9,242 bases of DNA. It comes from Bacteroidota bacterium (lineage in GTDB: Bacteria; Bacteroidota; Bacteroidia; B-17B0; B-17BO). Shown piece after piece: positions 1 to 6,374 of this stretch (the first letter of the stretch is position 1; every line of letters begins with the position of its first letter). A model generated the notes under the pieces. That model was not told the DNA's origin. It saw nothing but the letters and a program-made list of their open reading frames with translations, and did no database searches. The DNA lies in contig JANXRU010000191.1 of assembly GCA_025356715.1 (NCBI GenBank), forward strand, positions 1-9,242, in the 5' to 3' direction. Position numbers and translations under genes: made by a program.

Positions 1-595
1 TGAAATCAGCTCCCGCATAAATGGCAATATCGCTCGCACGACGAACATTATCAAGAGTTGAAATTTCGCCAGTTTCAAAAATAACTTTTAGACGTGCTTT
101 GTATTTATGGGTTAAGTCTTTAATAGTAGCTATTTCGTCAAATACAAAATTGTAATTTCCTTTCAAAAATTCGCCACGGCTTATTACCATATCAATTTCG
201 TCAGCGCCATTCTCTAAGGCTAATTTGGTATCTAATAATTTTATTTGAAGGGTTGAGTTTCCGCTGGGAAAAGCCGTTGATACAGAGGCAACTTTAACTT
301 TACTTCCTTTTAAGGCGTCTTTAGCAGTTTTTACCATGGTAGGGTATACACAAACAGCTGCAGTAGGTGGCAAATCAGGCATAGAAATATGCGGATGCAT
401 AGCCTTATAGCACATTTGTGCTACTTTCCCTTCAGTGTCTTTTCCTTCAAGGGTCGTTAAGTCTATCATGTTTAGTGCAAGTTTTAAACCCTGCACTTTT
501 GTTCCTTTTTTAATACTTCTGGTATTAAAACGAGCAACGCGTTCTTCTATCCCAACTTGATCAATTACTGGGCTGTTTCTAAAATCGTACGACAT
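1..595 (-). CDS. deoC: Deoxyribose-phosphate aldolase DeoC, partial (C-terminus outside window)
   Basis: DeoC cleaves 2-deoxyribose-5-phosphate to glyceraldehyde-3-phosphate and acetaldehyde in cytoplasmic deoxynucleoside catabolism. Reading from an ATG at 593-595 gives 198 uninterrupted codons starting MSYDFRNSPVIDQ and running off the left edge. Class I aldolase strands are visible: AVCVYPTMV, VSTAFPSG, GADEIDMVIS with the conserved Asp135 (equivalent to E. coli Asp102), and RLKVIFETGE with Lys170 (equivalent to E. coli Lys137). The last complete residues are AGADF. In the family this leads into (I/V)KTSTG, so the Schiff-base lysine should lie two codons past the edge. The conserved Asp sits about 33 residues further in than in E. 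coli, so this version has an N-terminal extension. It is transcribed away from the plus-strand cluster at 721. The identity is secure; completeness of the C-terminus cannot be judged. Confidence 0.93.
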   Translation of the reverse strand, partial: MSYDFRNSPVIDQVGIEERVARFNTRSIKKGTKVQGLKLALNMIDLTTLEGKDTEGKVAQMCYKAMHPHISMPDLPPTAAVCVYPTMVKTAKDALKGSKVKVASVSTAFPSGNSTLQIKLLDTKLALENGADEIDMVISRGEFLKGNYNFVFDEIATIKDLTHKYKARLKVIFETGEISTLDNVRRASDIAIYAGADF

Positions 596-627
596 ATTTG
601 TTTTCTTACAATAAACGTTAATTCAAT

Positions 628-635
628 CAAAAATA
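628..635 (-). promoter_or_regulatory. Candidate -7 element of the deoC promoter
   Basis: On the minus strand this reads TATTTTTG, a full match to the Bacteroidota -7 consensus TAnnTTTG. It would start a transcript about 25-30 nt before the deoC ATG. No TTG lies at the usual 17-23 nt upstream spacing, and the region is very AT-rich, so a chance match is possible. Confidence 0.4.
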
Positions 636-660
636 AGGTATTTTATTGTATTTTTTAGAC

Positions 661-689
661 TTATCAGAAACAAAATAGCGTTACATTTA
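661..689 (+). promoter_or_regulatory. Weak candidate promoter of the plus-strand cluster
   Basis: TACATTTA at 682-689 differs from TAnnTTTG at one base and is preceded, 18 nt upstream, by TTA at 661-663 (consensus TTG). It would give a leader of roughly 25-30 nt before the ATG at 721, similar to the leader inferred for tig. This is the best candidate in the 125-bp divergent gap but it is imperfect in both elements. Confidence 0.28.
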
Positions 690-720
690 GGCTTAATAAA
701 AATTATAATTTCTACGTTAT

Positions 721-942
721 ATGGAGCAACCTACTCATCCTAAAAAATGGAAGATGGCACTTTTAATTTGGTGCTTTATTTATCCTTTAATAACCCTTTT
801 ATCGACTATCATTTTGCCGATGATGACAAATTTTCCTGGACCATTGAAAACCTTAGTAATGAGTTTAATATTAGTGCCACTAATGGCGTTTTTCTATATT
901 CCATTTATTAATAAACGTTTTTTTGTTTGGCTGAGAAAATAA
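721..942 (+). CDS. Small two-helix membrane protein, COG3224 C-terminal-like
   Basis: This 73-residue protein has two hydrophobic segments, at about residues 12-33 and 43-63. They are separated by a short loop containing NFPGPLKT and flanked by basic residues at both ends (HPKKWK and NKRFF...RK). The pattern PKKWKMALLIW...YPL, then PLKTLVMSLILVPLM, resembles the membrane tail that follows the antibiotic-biosynthesis-monooxygenase (ABM) domain in COG3224 proteins. The ABM domain itself is absent, and no start further upstream would supply it. It is therefore either a stand-alone member of this tail family or a descendant of a longer protein. It is the first gene of the plus-strand cluster, 12 bp before cysC. 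Its function is unknown; it is probably an inner-membrane protein. The family match is from memory of the pattern, not from a search. Confidence 0.72.
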   Translation: MEQPTHPKKWKMALLIWCFIYPLITLLSTIILPMMTNFPGPLKTLVMSLILVPLMAFFYIPFINKRFFVWLRK

Positions 943-954
943 ATTCCTGAAAAA

Positions 955-1557
955 ATGAATAGTTCAAGCAATATAATCTCTAATCAAAGTTCCTTAGTAT
1001 CTGTTGCTGATAAGGAAAATAGGTTGTCTCATAAAGGAATGGTGCTTTGGATGACGGGCTTATCAGGAAGCGGCAAAACAACATTAGCATATCATCTTGA
1101 AAAGAAATTGTTTGAAGAAGGTATTTTAACGAAAGTGTTGGATGGTGATGTGTTACGCCTGGGCTTAAACAAAGATTTAGGCTTTACAGATGAGGGGAGA
1201 TATGAAAACATACGACGAACGGCCGAATTAGCAAAGCAATTGGCAAGTTGTGGTGTGGTTGTTATTTGTAGTTTAATTACACCTACCAATGAACTAAGAA
1301 CATTAGCAGAAAGCATCATTGGTCCAGAGCATTTTATACTATATCATATTTCGACTCCCTTAGATGTGTGTGAAAAACGAGATGTGAAAGGGCATTATGC
1401 TAAAGCAAGAACTGGAGAACTCCCTAATTTTACAGGAATTTCAAACCCTTTTGAAAATCCAACCTCAGCCCTGTATAGTTTAAATACCACTGAACTTTCT
1501 ATAGACAATAGTGTTACTGTTTTATTTGATGATATTTTTCCACTCATTACAATTTAA
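955..1557 (+). CDS. cysC: Adenylylsulfate kinase (APS kinase) CysC
   Basis: CysC phosphorylates adenosine 5'-phosphosulfate with ATP to give PAPS, the sulfate donor for reduction or sulfotransferases. The 200-residue length is normal for the family. Visible motifs are the P-loop GLSGSGKT (35-42), DGD (63-65), the APS-binding FTDEGRYENIRR (77-88), CEKRDVKGHYAKAR (139-152), and GELPNFTGI (154-162) followed by PFENP in place of the more usual YEAP. At the position of the E. coli phosphoenzyme serine (Ser109) this protein has Thr109, in SLITPTNELR. The N-terminal 25 residues are polar and variable, as in other stand-alone CysC proteins. The gene sits 12 bp after the small membrane protein and 17 bp before the DUF1569 gene. 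The usual partners cysD and cysN (ATP sulfurylase) are not in the window, so APS must come from enzymes encoded elsewhere. Confidence 0.95.
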   Translation: MNSSSNIISNQSSLVSVADKENRLSHKGMVLWMTGLSGSGKTTLAYHLEKKLFEEGILTKVLDGDVLRLGLNKDLGFTDEGRYENIRRTAELAKQLASCGVVVICSLITPTNELRTLAESIIGPEHFILYHISTPLDVCEKRDVKGHYAKARTGELPNFTGISNPFENPTSALYSLNTTELSIDNSVTVLFDDIFPLITI

Positions 1558-1574
1558 ACTATACTCAAATCGCC

Positions 1575-2030
1575 ATGGAACAATTAAATAACCTGATTAA
1601 TGAATTAGAACAACATATTTTGTTTTTAGATAAAACAAACACTGCTGTTTCTAAAGCTTCAGTAGGATGGCATATTGAGCATAGTTTAAAAGTGCTAACT
1701 CAAATAATTGGTGCCGTTGAGAAATCTGACCCAAATACCTATAAATGGCGCTTCAATCTAATAGGAACATTGGTTTTAAGTTTCAATAAATTCCCCAGAG
1801 GAAAAGGGAAAGCTCCGAAAATAGTTCTGCCAGAAGGAAATATAACGAGTGATACTCTAAAGCATCATGTTGAGAAAACAAGATTCATGATAAACAAAAT
1901 AGAAAATTTACACCCTAATAATTATTTTAAACATCCTTATTTTGGAGATATGAATTTAAAGCCAACTAAAAAATTTCTAGGCATTCATACCAATCATCAT
2001 CTTAAAATTATTAAAGACATTATCCGATAA
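1575..2030 (+). CDS. DUF1569 (DinB-fold) protein
   Basis: This 151-residue, mostly helical cytoplasmic protein matches the pattern of Bacteroidota DUF1569 proteins. It has an N-terminal helix, then KASVGWHIEHSLKV (27-40), then FNKFPRGKGKAPK (70-82), and the C-terminal HPYFGDMNLKPTKKFLGIHT (120-139) leading into NHHLKIIKDI. Members of the DinB/YfiT fold are four-helix bundles that often bind a divalent metal through three histidines. Here His36 with His138 and His142 (spacing HxxxH) are the likely ligands, and His33 and His141 are close by. Family members include thiol-dependent transferases and many uncharacterised proteins, so no substrate can be named. It lies 17 bp after cysC and 3 bp before the acyltransferase-like gene, consistent with one transcript. 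Confidence 0.85.
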   Translation: MEQLNNLINELEQHILFLDKTNTAVSKASVGWHIEHSLKVLTQIIGAVEKSDPNTYKWRFNLIGTLVLSFNKFPRGKGKAPKIVLPEGNITSDTLKHHVEKTRFMINKIENLHPNNYFKHPYFGDMNLKPTKKFLGIHTNHHLKIIKDIIR

Positions 2031-2033
2031 ACT

Positions 2034-3290
2034 ATGTTTGCTCTCTGTGATAAATTCATACAAAAAAACAAATTAAAGCCCCATCGAAAGGTTTTTAGCA
2101 ATTATACGTTTTCTTGTTTTGAAGAGATAAAAAATGTTCCGAAGGACGAATGGGATCAGGCTACAGACAAGAATAATTTATTTTTGTCGTACGATTATTT
2201 AAGCCTCATTGATCATCAAAAATCTGATAATTTCAGGTTTAGATATGTCGTTGTTTATAATCGTAAAAAGCCAGTTGGTGTTGTTTATTTTCAAATCAAT
2301 GATTTTTCAGCTTCTTTATTTGGGGAAATTATAGCAAAGCAAATTATAGAATTAAAAAGTAAACGCGCTTCTGTTTTTCAAAAATATATTGAACAGAATG
2401 AGGATGAAACGATTATGCGTTTAGTGACTTGTGGCAATAATTTTATTAGTGGCGAGCACGGTTTTTATTTAGATGTTAATAGCAAAAAAACTACATTCAA
2501 AATTTTAGAAAGTATTATTAATTGTGTGGCGCGTGCCGAAAAATTGAGAGGAAAAATTTCAGCCATTTTAGTGAAAGACTTTTACGCAGAAGGTTTTGGC
2601 GATAAAGATTGTTGGTATTGCACTAAATTTATTCATTTCAATGTAGAGCCTAATATGATTATTGATCTTCCAAAAGAATTAAAATCGTTAACAGATTATT
2701 TAGCCTATTTTTCTAAAAAATACCGCAATAGAGCAAAACATATTTTACAAGCAAGCGCACCATTAGCTAAAAAACGGTTATCTAAAGATGACATAATTAA
2801 ATATAATGATGTGTTGTATGTATTGTATATGCAAGTATTTGATCAAGCTAAATTTAAACTTGCGCATTTAGAAAAAAATTATTTTGCGCAAGTGGCAACT
2901 CATTATTCTGCTAATTTTTATATTGACGCATGGTTTAACGGAGAGCAGTTGGTATCATTCGCTTCAGGGTTTTATTTGCCAACAGAATTAGAAGCTCATT
3001 ACATAGGTTTAGATTACACTCAAAATAAAGAGTTTGAGCTTTATCAAACTATCTTATATAGTTATATAGAGGAGGCAATTGCTTTACAAAAGCAAAGTAT
3101 TAATTTGGGAAGAACAGCTTCTGAAATTAAATCCACCGTGGGGGCTAGAGCACATGAATTGATTTGCTATATCAAACCACAAAATACGGTGTCTAAATTA
3201 ATATTAAAACCATTTATGCAGTTTTTACAGCCAAGTGAGTGGGTGCCCCGTAATCCTTTTAAAGAGATGGAAACTCAAGTAGAGGGTTAG
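2034..3290 (+). CDS. FemAB/GNAT-like acyltransferase
   Basis: A 418-residue soluble protein with the double-GNAT layout of FemAB-like enzymes, which transfer acyl or aminoacyl groups to amines in envelope or secondary-metabolite pathways. The N-terminal half holds a degenerate unit (SYDYLSLID 52-60; RYVVVYNRKKPVGVVYFQI 70-88). The C-terminal half has the more typical features: FSKKYRNRAKHIL (226-238), FYIDAWFNGEQLVSFASGFY (295-314), AHYIGLDYT (321-329), and the closing INLGRTASEIKSTVGA (356-371), as in Acetyltransf_6-type proteins. No signal peptide or membrane segment is seen. The start ATG lies 3 bp after the DUF1569 stop, so the gene is almost certainly co-transcribed and perhaps translationally coupled. 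Its TAG (3288-3290) overlaps the stop of the convergent gene. The fold assignment is fairly good; the substrate is unknown. Confidence 0.75.
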   Translation: MFALCDKFIQKNKLKPHRKVFSNYTFSCFEEIKNVPKDEWDQATDKNNLFLSYDYLSLIDHQKSDNFRFRYVVVYNRKKPVGVVYFQINDFSASLFGEIIAKQIIELKSKRASVFQKYIEQNEDETIMRLVTCGNNFISGEHGFYLDVNSKKTTFKILESIINCVARAEKLRGKISAILVKDFYAEGFGDKDCWYCTKFIHFNVEPNMIIDLPKELKSLTDYLAYFSKKYRNRAKHILQASAPLAKKRLSKDDIIKYNDVLYVLYMQVFDQAKFKLAHLEKNYFAQVATHYSANFYIDAWFNGEQLVSFASGFYLPTELEAHYIGLDYTQNKEFELYQTILYSYIEEAIALQKQSINLGRTASEIKSTVGARAHELICYIKPQNTVSKLILKPFMQFLQPSEWVPRNPFKEMETQVEG

Positions 3291-3685
3291 CCTTTAAAAG
3301 ATTTTAATTCTTCTAAGGATATTTCAAAAGCTTGAGCGTACTTAGACAATATAGCGTCACTTAGTTTTGAAAACACCGCTGGCTTGAAATGTCTTTTAAT
3401 ATTGAATTTCCAGAAGCCAGTATAACCTGATAATATGATTAAATCCATTAATTTTTTTCCCATAAAATAATAGATAGGACTTTGCTCTCCTGATTTAACT
3501 AGTGCCGCAGCCTCTAATACACGTTCATTAATGTCTTCCCAAGCATTATCAAGTGCTTGTTTTTTTACATCCCATCCTTTACTTAAATCAGTAGTGTATT
3601 TTCCATTTGCATCTTTAACATAACATAAATCGCGCGTAACACCTTCTAAGGCTGAATGGTCTTGAGGTAAATCTTCTTTTTTCAT
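3287..3685 (-). CDS. Conserved hypothetical protein next to the DarB-like ketosynthase
   Basis: I cannot assign a function to this 132-residue protein. It has no signal peptide and no clear membrane helix. The first 45 residues are polar (LPQDHSALEGV; CYVKDANGKYTTDLSKGWD). They are followed by a helix-rich stretch (ALDNAWEDINERVLEAA, 44-60), a conserved-looking SPIYYFMGKKLMDLIIL (69-85), a basic aromatic segment GFWKFNIKRHFKP (90-102), and a C-terminal helix pair, LSDAILSKYAQAFEISLEEL (108-127), faintly like a helix-turn-helix end. From memory, small proteins of this kind occur beside FabH/DarB-like ketosynthases in Bacteroidota. That suggests a partner or accessory role, which is an inference. 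It starts 15 bp after the ketosynthase stop, so the two are very likely co-transcribed. Its TAA overlaps the stop codon of the convergent acyltransferase gene. Confidence 0.75.
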   Translation of the reverse strand: MKKEDLPQDHSALEGVTRDLCYVKDANGKYTTDLSKGWDVKKQALDNAWEDINERVLEAAALVKSGEQSPIYYFMGKKLMDLIILSGYTGFWKFNIKRHFKPAVFSKLSDAILSKYAQAFEISLEELKSFKG

Positions 3686-3700
3686 TTTATTAAGAGGCTA

Positions 3701-4837
3701 TTAGCAAACAGTTAGTAAGCAATAAGCATATGTAAAACGAGCACTTTCAGGTACCATTAATAATAGTTTTTGTCCTGATTTTAATTTGCCCGAGTTCATT
3801 AATTCTTCCACCATCATAATAATAGAACCTGAACCAATATTGCCTATAGAAGATAAATTAGTAAACCATTTTTCTTGAGGAATATGAATGTCATACTTCA
3901 AAATTTCTTCTGCGATCTTCGTTCTAAAAAATTCAGAAGATAAATGTGGCAAGAAATAATCAATGGTTGTTATATCAAAGCCTTTTTTATCTAAAATTTC
4001 TTTCAAGTATTTAGTGCCAGTTGGAACAATTTCTTTGCCTAATAATTTCACATCTTGTTTAAATGCAAACACAGATTTAGTAAGCCATTCCTCTGAAGAG
4101 TATTCTTTCCAGCCAGTAGTCAAACCATTTTCGTTTTTATCAGCACCTGAGTACATACAAGTTTCAAATTGATTAGCATATGATTTAATATCTAACCATT
4201 CAATTTTCAATGAGATACTATTTGCTCTTGGTTTGTTTTCTATTAATAGAGCTCCTGCCCCATCAGATAACATCCAACGTAAAAAATCTTTTTCAAAAGA
4301 GATGATAGGATTTTTATCCATTTCTGCTAAACGTTCAGTTTCTTTTTCGAAATGCTCAGCCCGCATTAGTGAAGATAGTTTTTCGGATCCTGTAACTATC
4401 GCATTAGTAGTACTTCCAGCTAAGATAGAATTATAAGCAAATTTTAAAGATTGCATACTAGAGCAACATGCACCAGCAGTGGATACTAATTCTACAGGAC
4501 CGCAATTTAATTCTCCATGAACCATGACCGCATGTGATGGCAATAAATTATCGGGGGATGTAGTGCCACACGCTAGTAACTCAATATCATTTTGAGTAAA
4601 ATCTTTATCCATTAATTGCTCAATGGCTAAAGCTGTCATTTTTGCATTCGAATGAGTTGAATTACCTAGTTTATCAATAGCATAATAGCGAGTTCTAATA
4701 CCATTGTTACGAAGCGTTAGCCCTTTTCCTTTAGATGGAACGCCGTTTATCATACCTAAATACTCTTCCATTTCCTCATTGGAAACAGGGGCATTTGGTA
4801 AAAATTTAGCAGCTCGAGTTATGTATACTTCAGGCAT
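3701..4837 (-). CDS. DarB-like beta-ketoacyl-ACP synthase III family protein
   Basis: A 378-residue thiolase-fold condensing enzyme of the FabH family. The Cys-His-Asn triad can be placed at Cys125 (STAGACCSSM), His298 (DYFLPHLSS) and Asn333 (NLSSIGNIGSGS). FLRWMLSDGAGALLIE (185-200) and LMVPESARFTYAYCLLTVC at the C-terminus are further family landmarks. In standard FabH the histidine lies in PHQAN; here it is PHLSS, and the loop regions are longer, so this is not the housekeeping fatty-acid enzyme. The N-terminus, YITRAAKFLPNAPVSNEEME followed by RNNGIRTRYYA, closely resembles DarB, which works with DarA to make dialkylresorcinols and the resorcinol part of flexirubin pigments. No darA is present in the window, so the product (resorcinol lipid or another acyl condensation) is open. 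It lies 51 bp after tig and 15 bp before its 132-residue partner, all on one strand. Confidence 0.85.
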   Translation of the reverse strand: MPEVYITRAAKFLPNAPVSNEEMEEYLGMINGVPSKGKGLTLRNNGIRTRYYAIDKLGNSTHSNAKMTALAIEQLMDKDFTQNDIELLACGTTSPDNLLPSHAVMVHGELNCGPVELVSTAGACCSSMQSLKFAYNSILAGSTTNAIVTGSEKLSSLMRAEHFEKETERLAEMDKNPIISFEKDFLRWMLSDGAGALLIENKPRANSISLKIEWLDIKSYANQFETCMYSGADKNENGLTTGWKEYSSEEWLTKSVFAFKQDVKLLGKEIVPTGTKYLKEILDKKGFDITTIDYFLPHLSSEFFRTKIAEEILKYDIHIPQEKWFTNLSSIGNIGSGSIIMMVEELMNSGKLKSGQKLLLMVPESARFTYAYCLLTVC

Positions 4838-4888
4838 TATTTTTTAATAAATTAGTAATACTGTTTTAACTTAACATTAAGCTAATGA

Positions 4889-6229
4889 TTAAGCGGTAAT
4901 GCCAAAAAACTCATTATAACTAACTTCTTTAGTTTCTAATTTACAATTAGTTTTTAAAACATCTAATACTTTTTTACTATAAATACCTTCGTATATTTTC
5001 TGAGCCTCTTCTTTTTTTGCTAAAATTGAGTCTGCAATTTTTGCCACCTCCGATTCATCTGGTGTTTGTCCGTAACGAGCGTATTGAGAACGGATGTAGC
5101 CAGAAGCTTCTGCAATTGCTTCGTCATTAGAAACAACTATTTCGTTAGCTTTAATAATTTTATTTTCAATTAATTTCCATTTCATTGTATTTGCATAAGA
5201 TGGATATTCTGCTTCTAGTTGCTCTTTAGTTAAAGGCTTGTCATTAACAGCCATTAACCAACGTTTTAAGAAATCATCTGGCAATTGAATGTTTAATTTT
5301 TCAACCATCGTTTTTTCAACACCTTCAATAAATTTACGATCTGTATCTTGTGTAAACATGATGGCTAATTCTGATTTGATTTTATCTTTAAATTCTGCTT
5401 CAGAATTAACAGTTCCAGCGCCGTATAATTTATCAAATAATTCTTGGTTAAGTTCAGCATCTTCCATGCGAGCAATATTACGCACGGTTAATTGTAAATT
5501 TGCTGAAAAATTTTCTGCAACTTCTTTATCAATTCCTAAAGAGATAGATTTATCAACTGCCGAATCATATAATTCATTAGCTGAGATTATGATTTTGCTT
5601 TCTTTAGTTGCACCTATTAATTTTGCTTTAGCTGTTTCGTTTTTCAAACGATCGATGCCTATACTAGTTGATTTGAAAACACCACCAGCAACGATATTGT
5701 TTTCTGAATCTAATTCAACGATGTCAATATATAATACGTCTTTTTCAGTGGCCACATCAGGGTTTGAAGGCTTACCGTAATTACGTTTTACGTCCTTCAA
5801 ATATTTTTCAACTAACTCTTCATCAATTTTCACAGTGTTATATACAAAAGATTGAGAGTTGTCTAATTTAACATCGAAGTTTGGTGTTAAGCCTAATTCG
5901 TAATTAAATGTCCATTCTGTTTGGTGTTCAAAATCAATAGTATTATCCGTTTTTGGCATCGGATTACCAAGGATTTCAATCTTATTGTCGTTAATATAAT
6001 TGTATAATATTTCGTTCAATATTTTATTAATTTCGTCTACCAAGATAGATTTGCCGTGTTGTTTTTTAATCAACCCAACTGGTACTTTTCCTGGACGAAA
6101 ACCTGGCATAGCTGCTTTTTGTTGTACTTTTTTTATGGCATTCTCTACTTTCGCAGCGTAATCGGCTGGAGCTAAAGTGATACTTAATTCTGCAATTTGT
6201 GCGTTAACGTCTTTTTTAGATATATTCAT
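4889..6229 (-). CDS. tig: Trigger factor (ribosome-associated chaperone)
   Basis: Trigger factor binds ribosomal protein L23 at the exit tunnel and shields nascent chains. The product is 446 residues from the ATG at 6227-6229 (MNISKKDVNAQ), normal for Bacteroidota. The N-terminal ribosome-binding domain carries GFRPGKVP at residues 43-50, the same position as the GFRxGKxP signature in E. coli. A central FKBP-like domain (about 140-250) is recognisable only by its start (KDVLYIDIVELD) and is poor in typical PPIase active-site residues. The rest is the helical C-terminal chaperone domain, from about EDAELNQELFDKLYG onward. The open frame extends 11 codons upstream to a TTG at 6260-6262. I reject that start because the TTG lies inside the predicted -7 element and would shift the signature motif away from its conserved position. 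The leader is about 25 nt. Confidence 0.95.
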   Translation of the reverse strand: MNISKKDVNAQIAELSITLAPADYAAKVENAIKKVQQKAAMPGFRPGKVPVGLIKKQHGKSILVDEINKILNEILYNYINDNKIEILGNPMPKTDNTIDFEHQTEWTFNYELGLTPNFDVKLDNSQSFVYNTVKIDEELVEKYLKDVKRNYGKPSNPDVATEKDVLYIDIVELDSENNIVAGGVFKSTSIGIDRLKNETAKAKLIGATKESKIIISANELYDSAVDKSISLGIDKEVAENFSANLQLTVRNIARMEDAELNQELFDKLYGAGTVNSEAEFKDKIKSELAIMFTQDTDRKFIEGVEKTMVEKLNIQLPDDFLKRWLMAVNDKPLTKEQLEAEYPSYANTMKWKLIENKIIKANEIVVSNDEAIAEASGYIRSQYARYGQTPDESEVAKIADSILAKKEEAQKIYEGIYSKKVLDVLKTNCKLETKEVSYNEFFGITA

Positions 6230-6258
6230 AATTTTAAGTCTTAAATTTATAAGGGGGT

Positions 6259-6290
6259 GCAATAATACGTGTTTTTGGCTAAAAAATCAA
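6259..6290 (-). promoter_or_regulatory. tig promoter (Bacteroidota -33/-7 type)
   Basis: On the minus strand, TTG (6288-6290) is followed after 20 nt by TATTATTGC (6259-6267). The Bacteroidota consensus is TTG, a 17-23 nt spacer and TAnnTTTG, so there is one mismatch in the -7 element. Transcription would start near 6252-6255, giving a leader of about 25 nt before the ATG at 6229. Confidence 0.6.
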
Positions 6291-6300
6291 CGTTTTAGCC
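6277..6300. promoter_or_regulatory. 8-bp inverted repeat across the tig -33 region
   Basis: GGCTAAAA (6277-6284) and TTTTAGCC (6293-6300) are perfect inverted arms around an 8-nt centre that contains the -33 TTG of the tig promoter. No T-tract follows on either strand, so it does not look like an intrinsic terminator. Its position fits an operator for a regulator that would block or recruit RNA polymerase at tig. The role is inferred. Confidence 0.4.
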
Positions 6301-6374
6301 CAATATTTTAGTTAAAAAAGGGAGTTAAAATGCTTTTTTGAAAGAAGATTTCAATAATTACCTTTAGAAAGAAG

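Noticed and set aside
1..595. deoC as a broken gene
   Set aside because: The frame is open to the window edge and stops only because the window ends; there is no internal stop or frameshift.
1092..1319. A 75-codon minus-strand open frame
   Set aside because: It is antisense to the conserved core of cysC and has no protein-like features of its own.
3963..4436. Two plus-strand open frames (3963-4172 and 4233-4436)
   Set aside because: Both are antisense to the ketosynthase coding sequence, with no family resemblance or promoter.
4866..4885. Imperfect 20-bp dyad between tig and the ketosynthase gene, considered as a terminator
   Set aside because: The arms (TTAACTTAA and TTAAGCTAA) are almost all A/T with one mismatch and a 2-nt centre, and no T-tract follows on the minus strand. 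This is too weak to call.
5289..5780. A 163-codon open frame on the plus strand
   Set aside because: It lies wholly inside tig on the opposite strand. It is Ser/Leu-rich antisense translation with no recognisable domain, and tig is certain.
6338..6354. TTGAAA-GAAGA-TTTCAA inverted repeat downstream of the 26-residue repeat gene, considered as the operon terminator
   Set aside because: The 6-bp stem has one G/C pair, and on the minus strand it is followed by A residues, not T residues.
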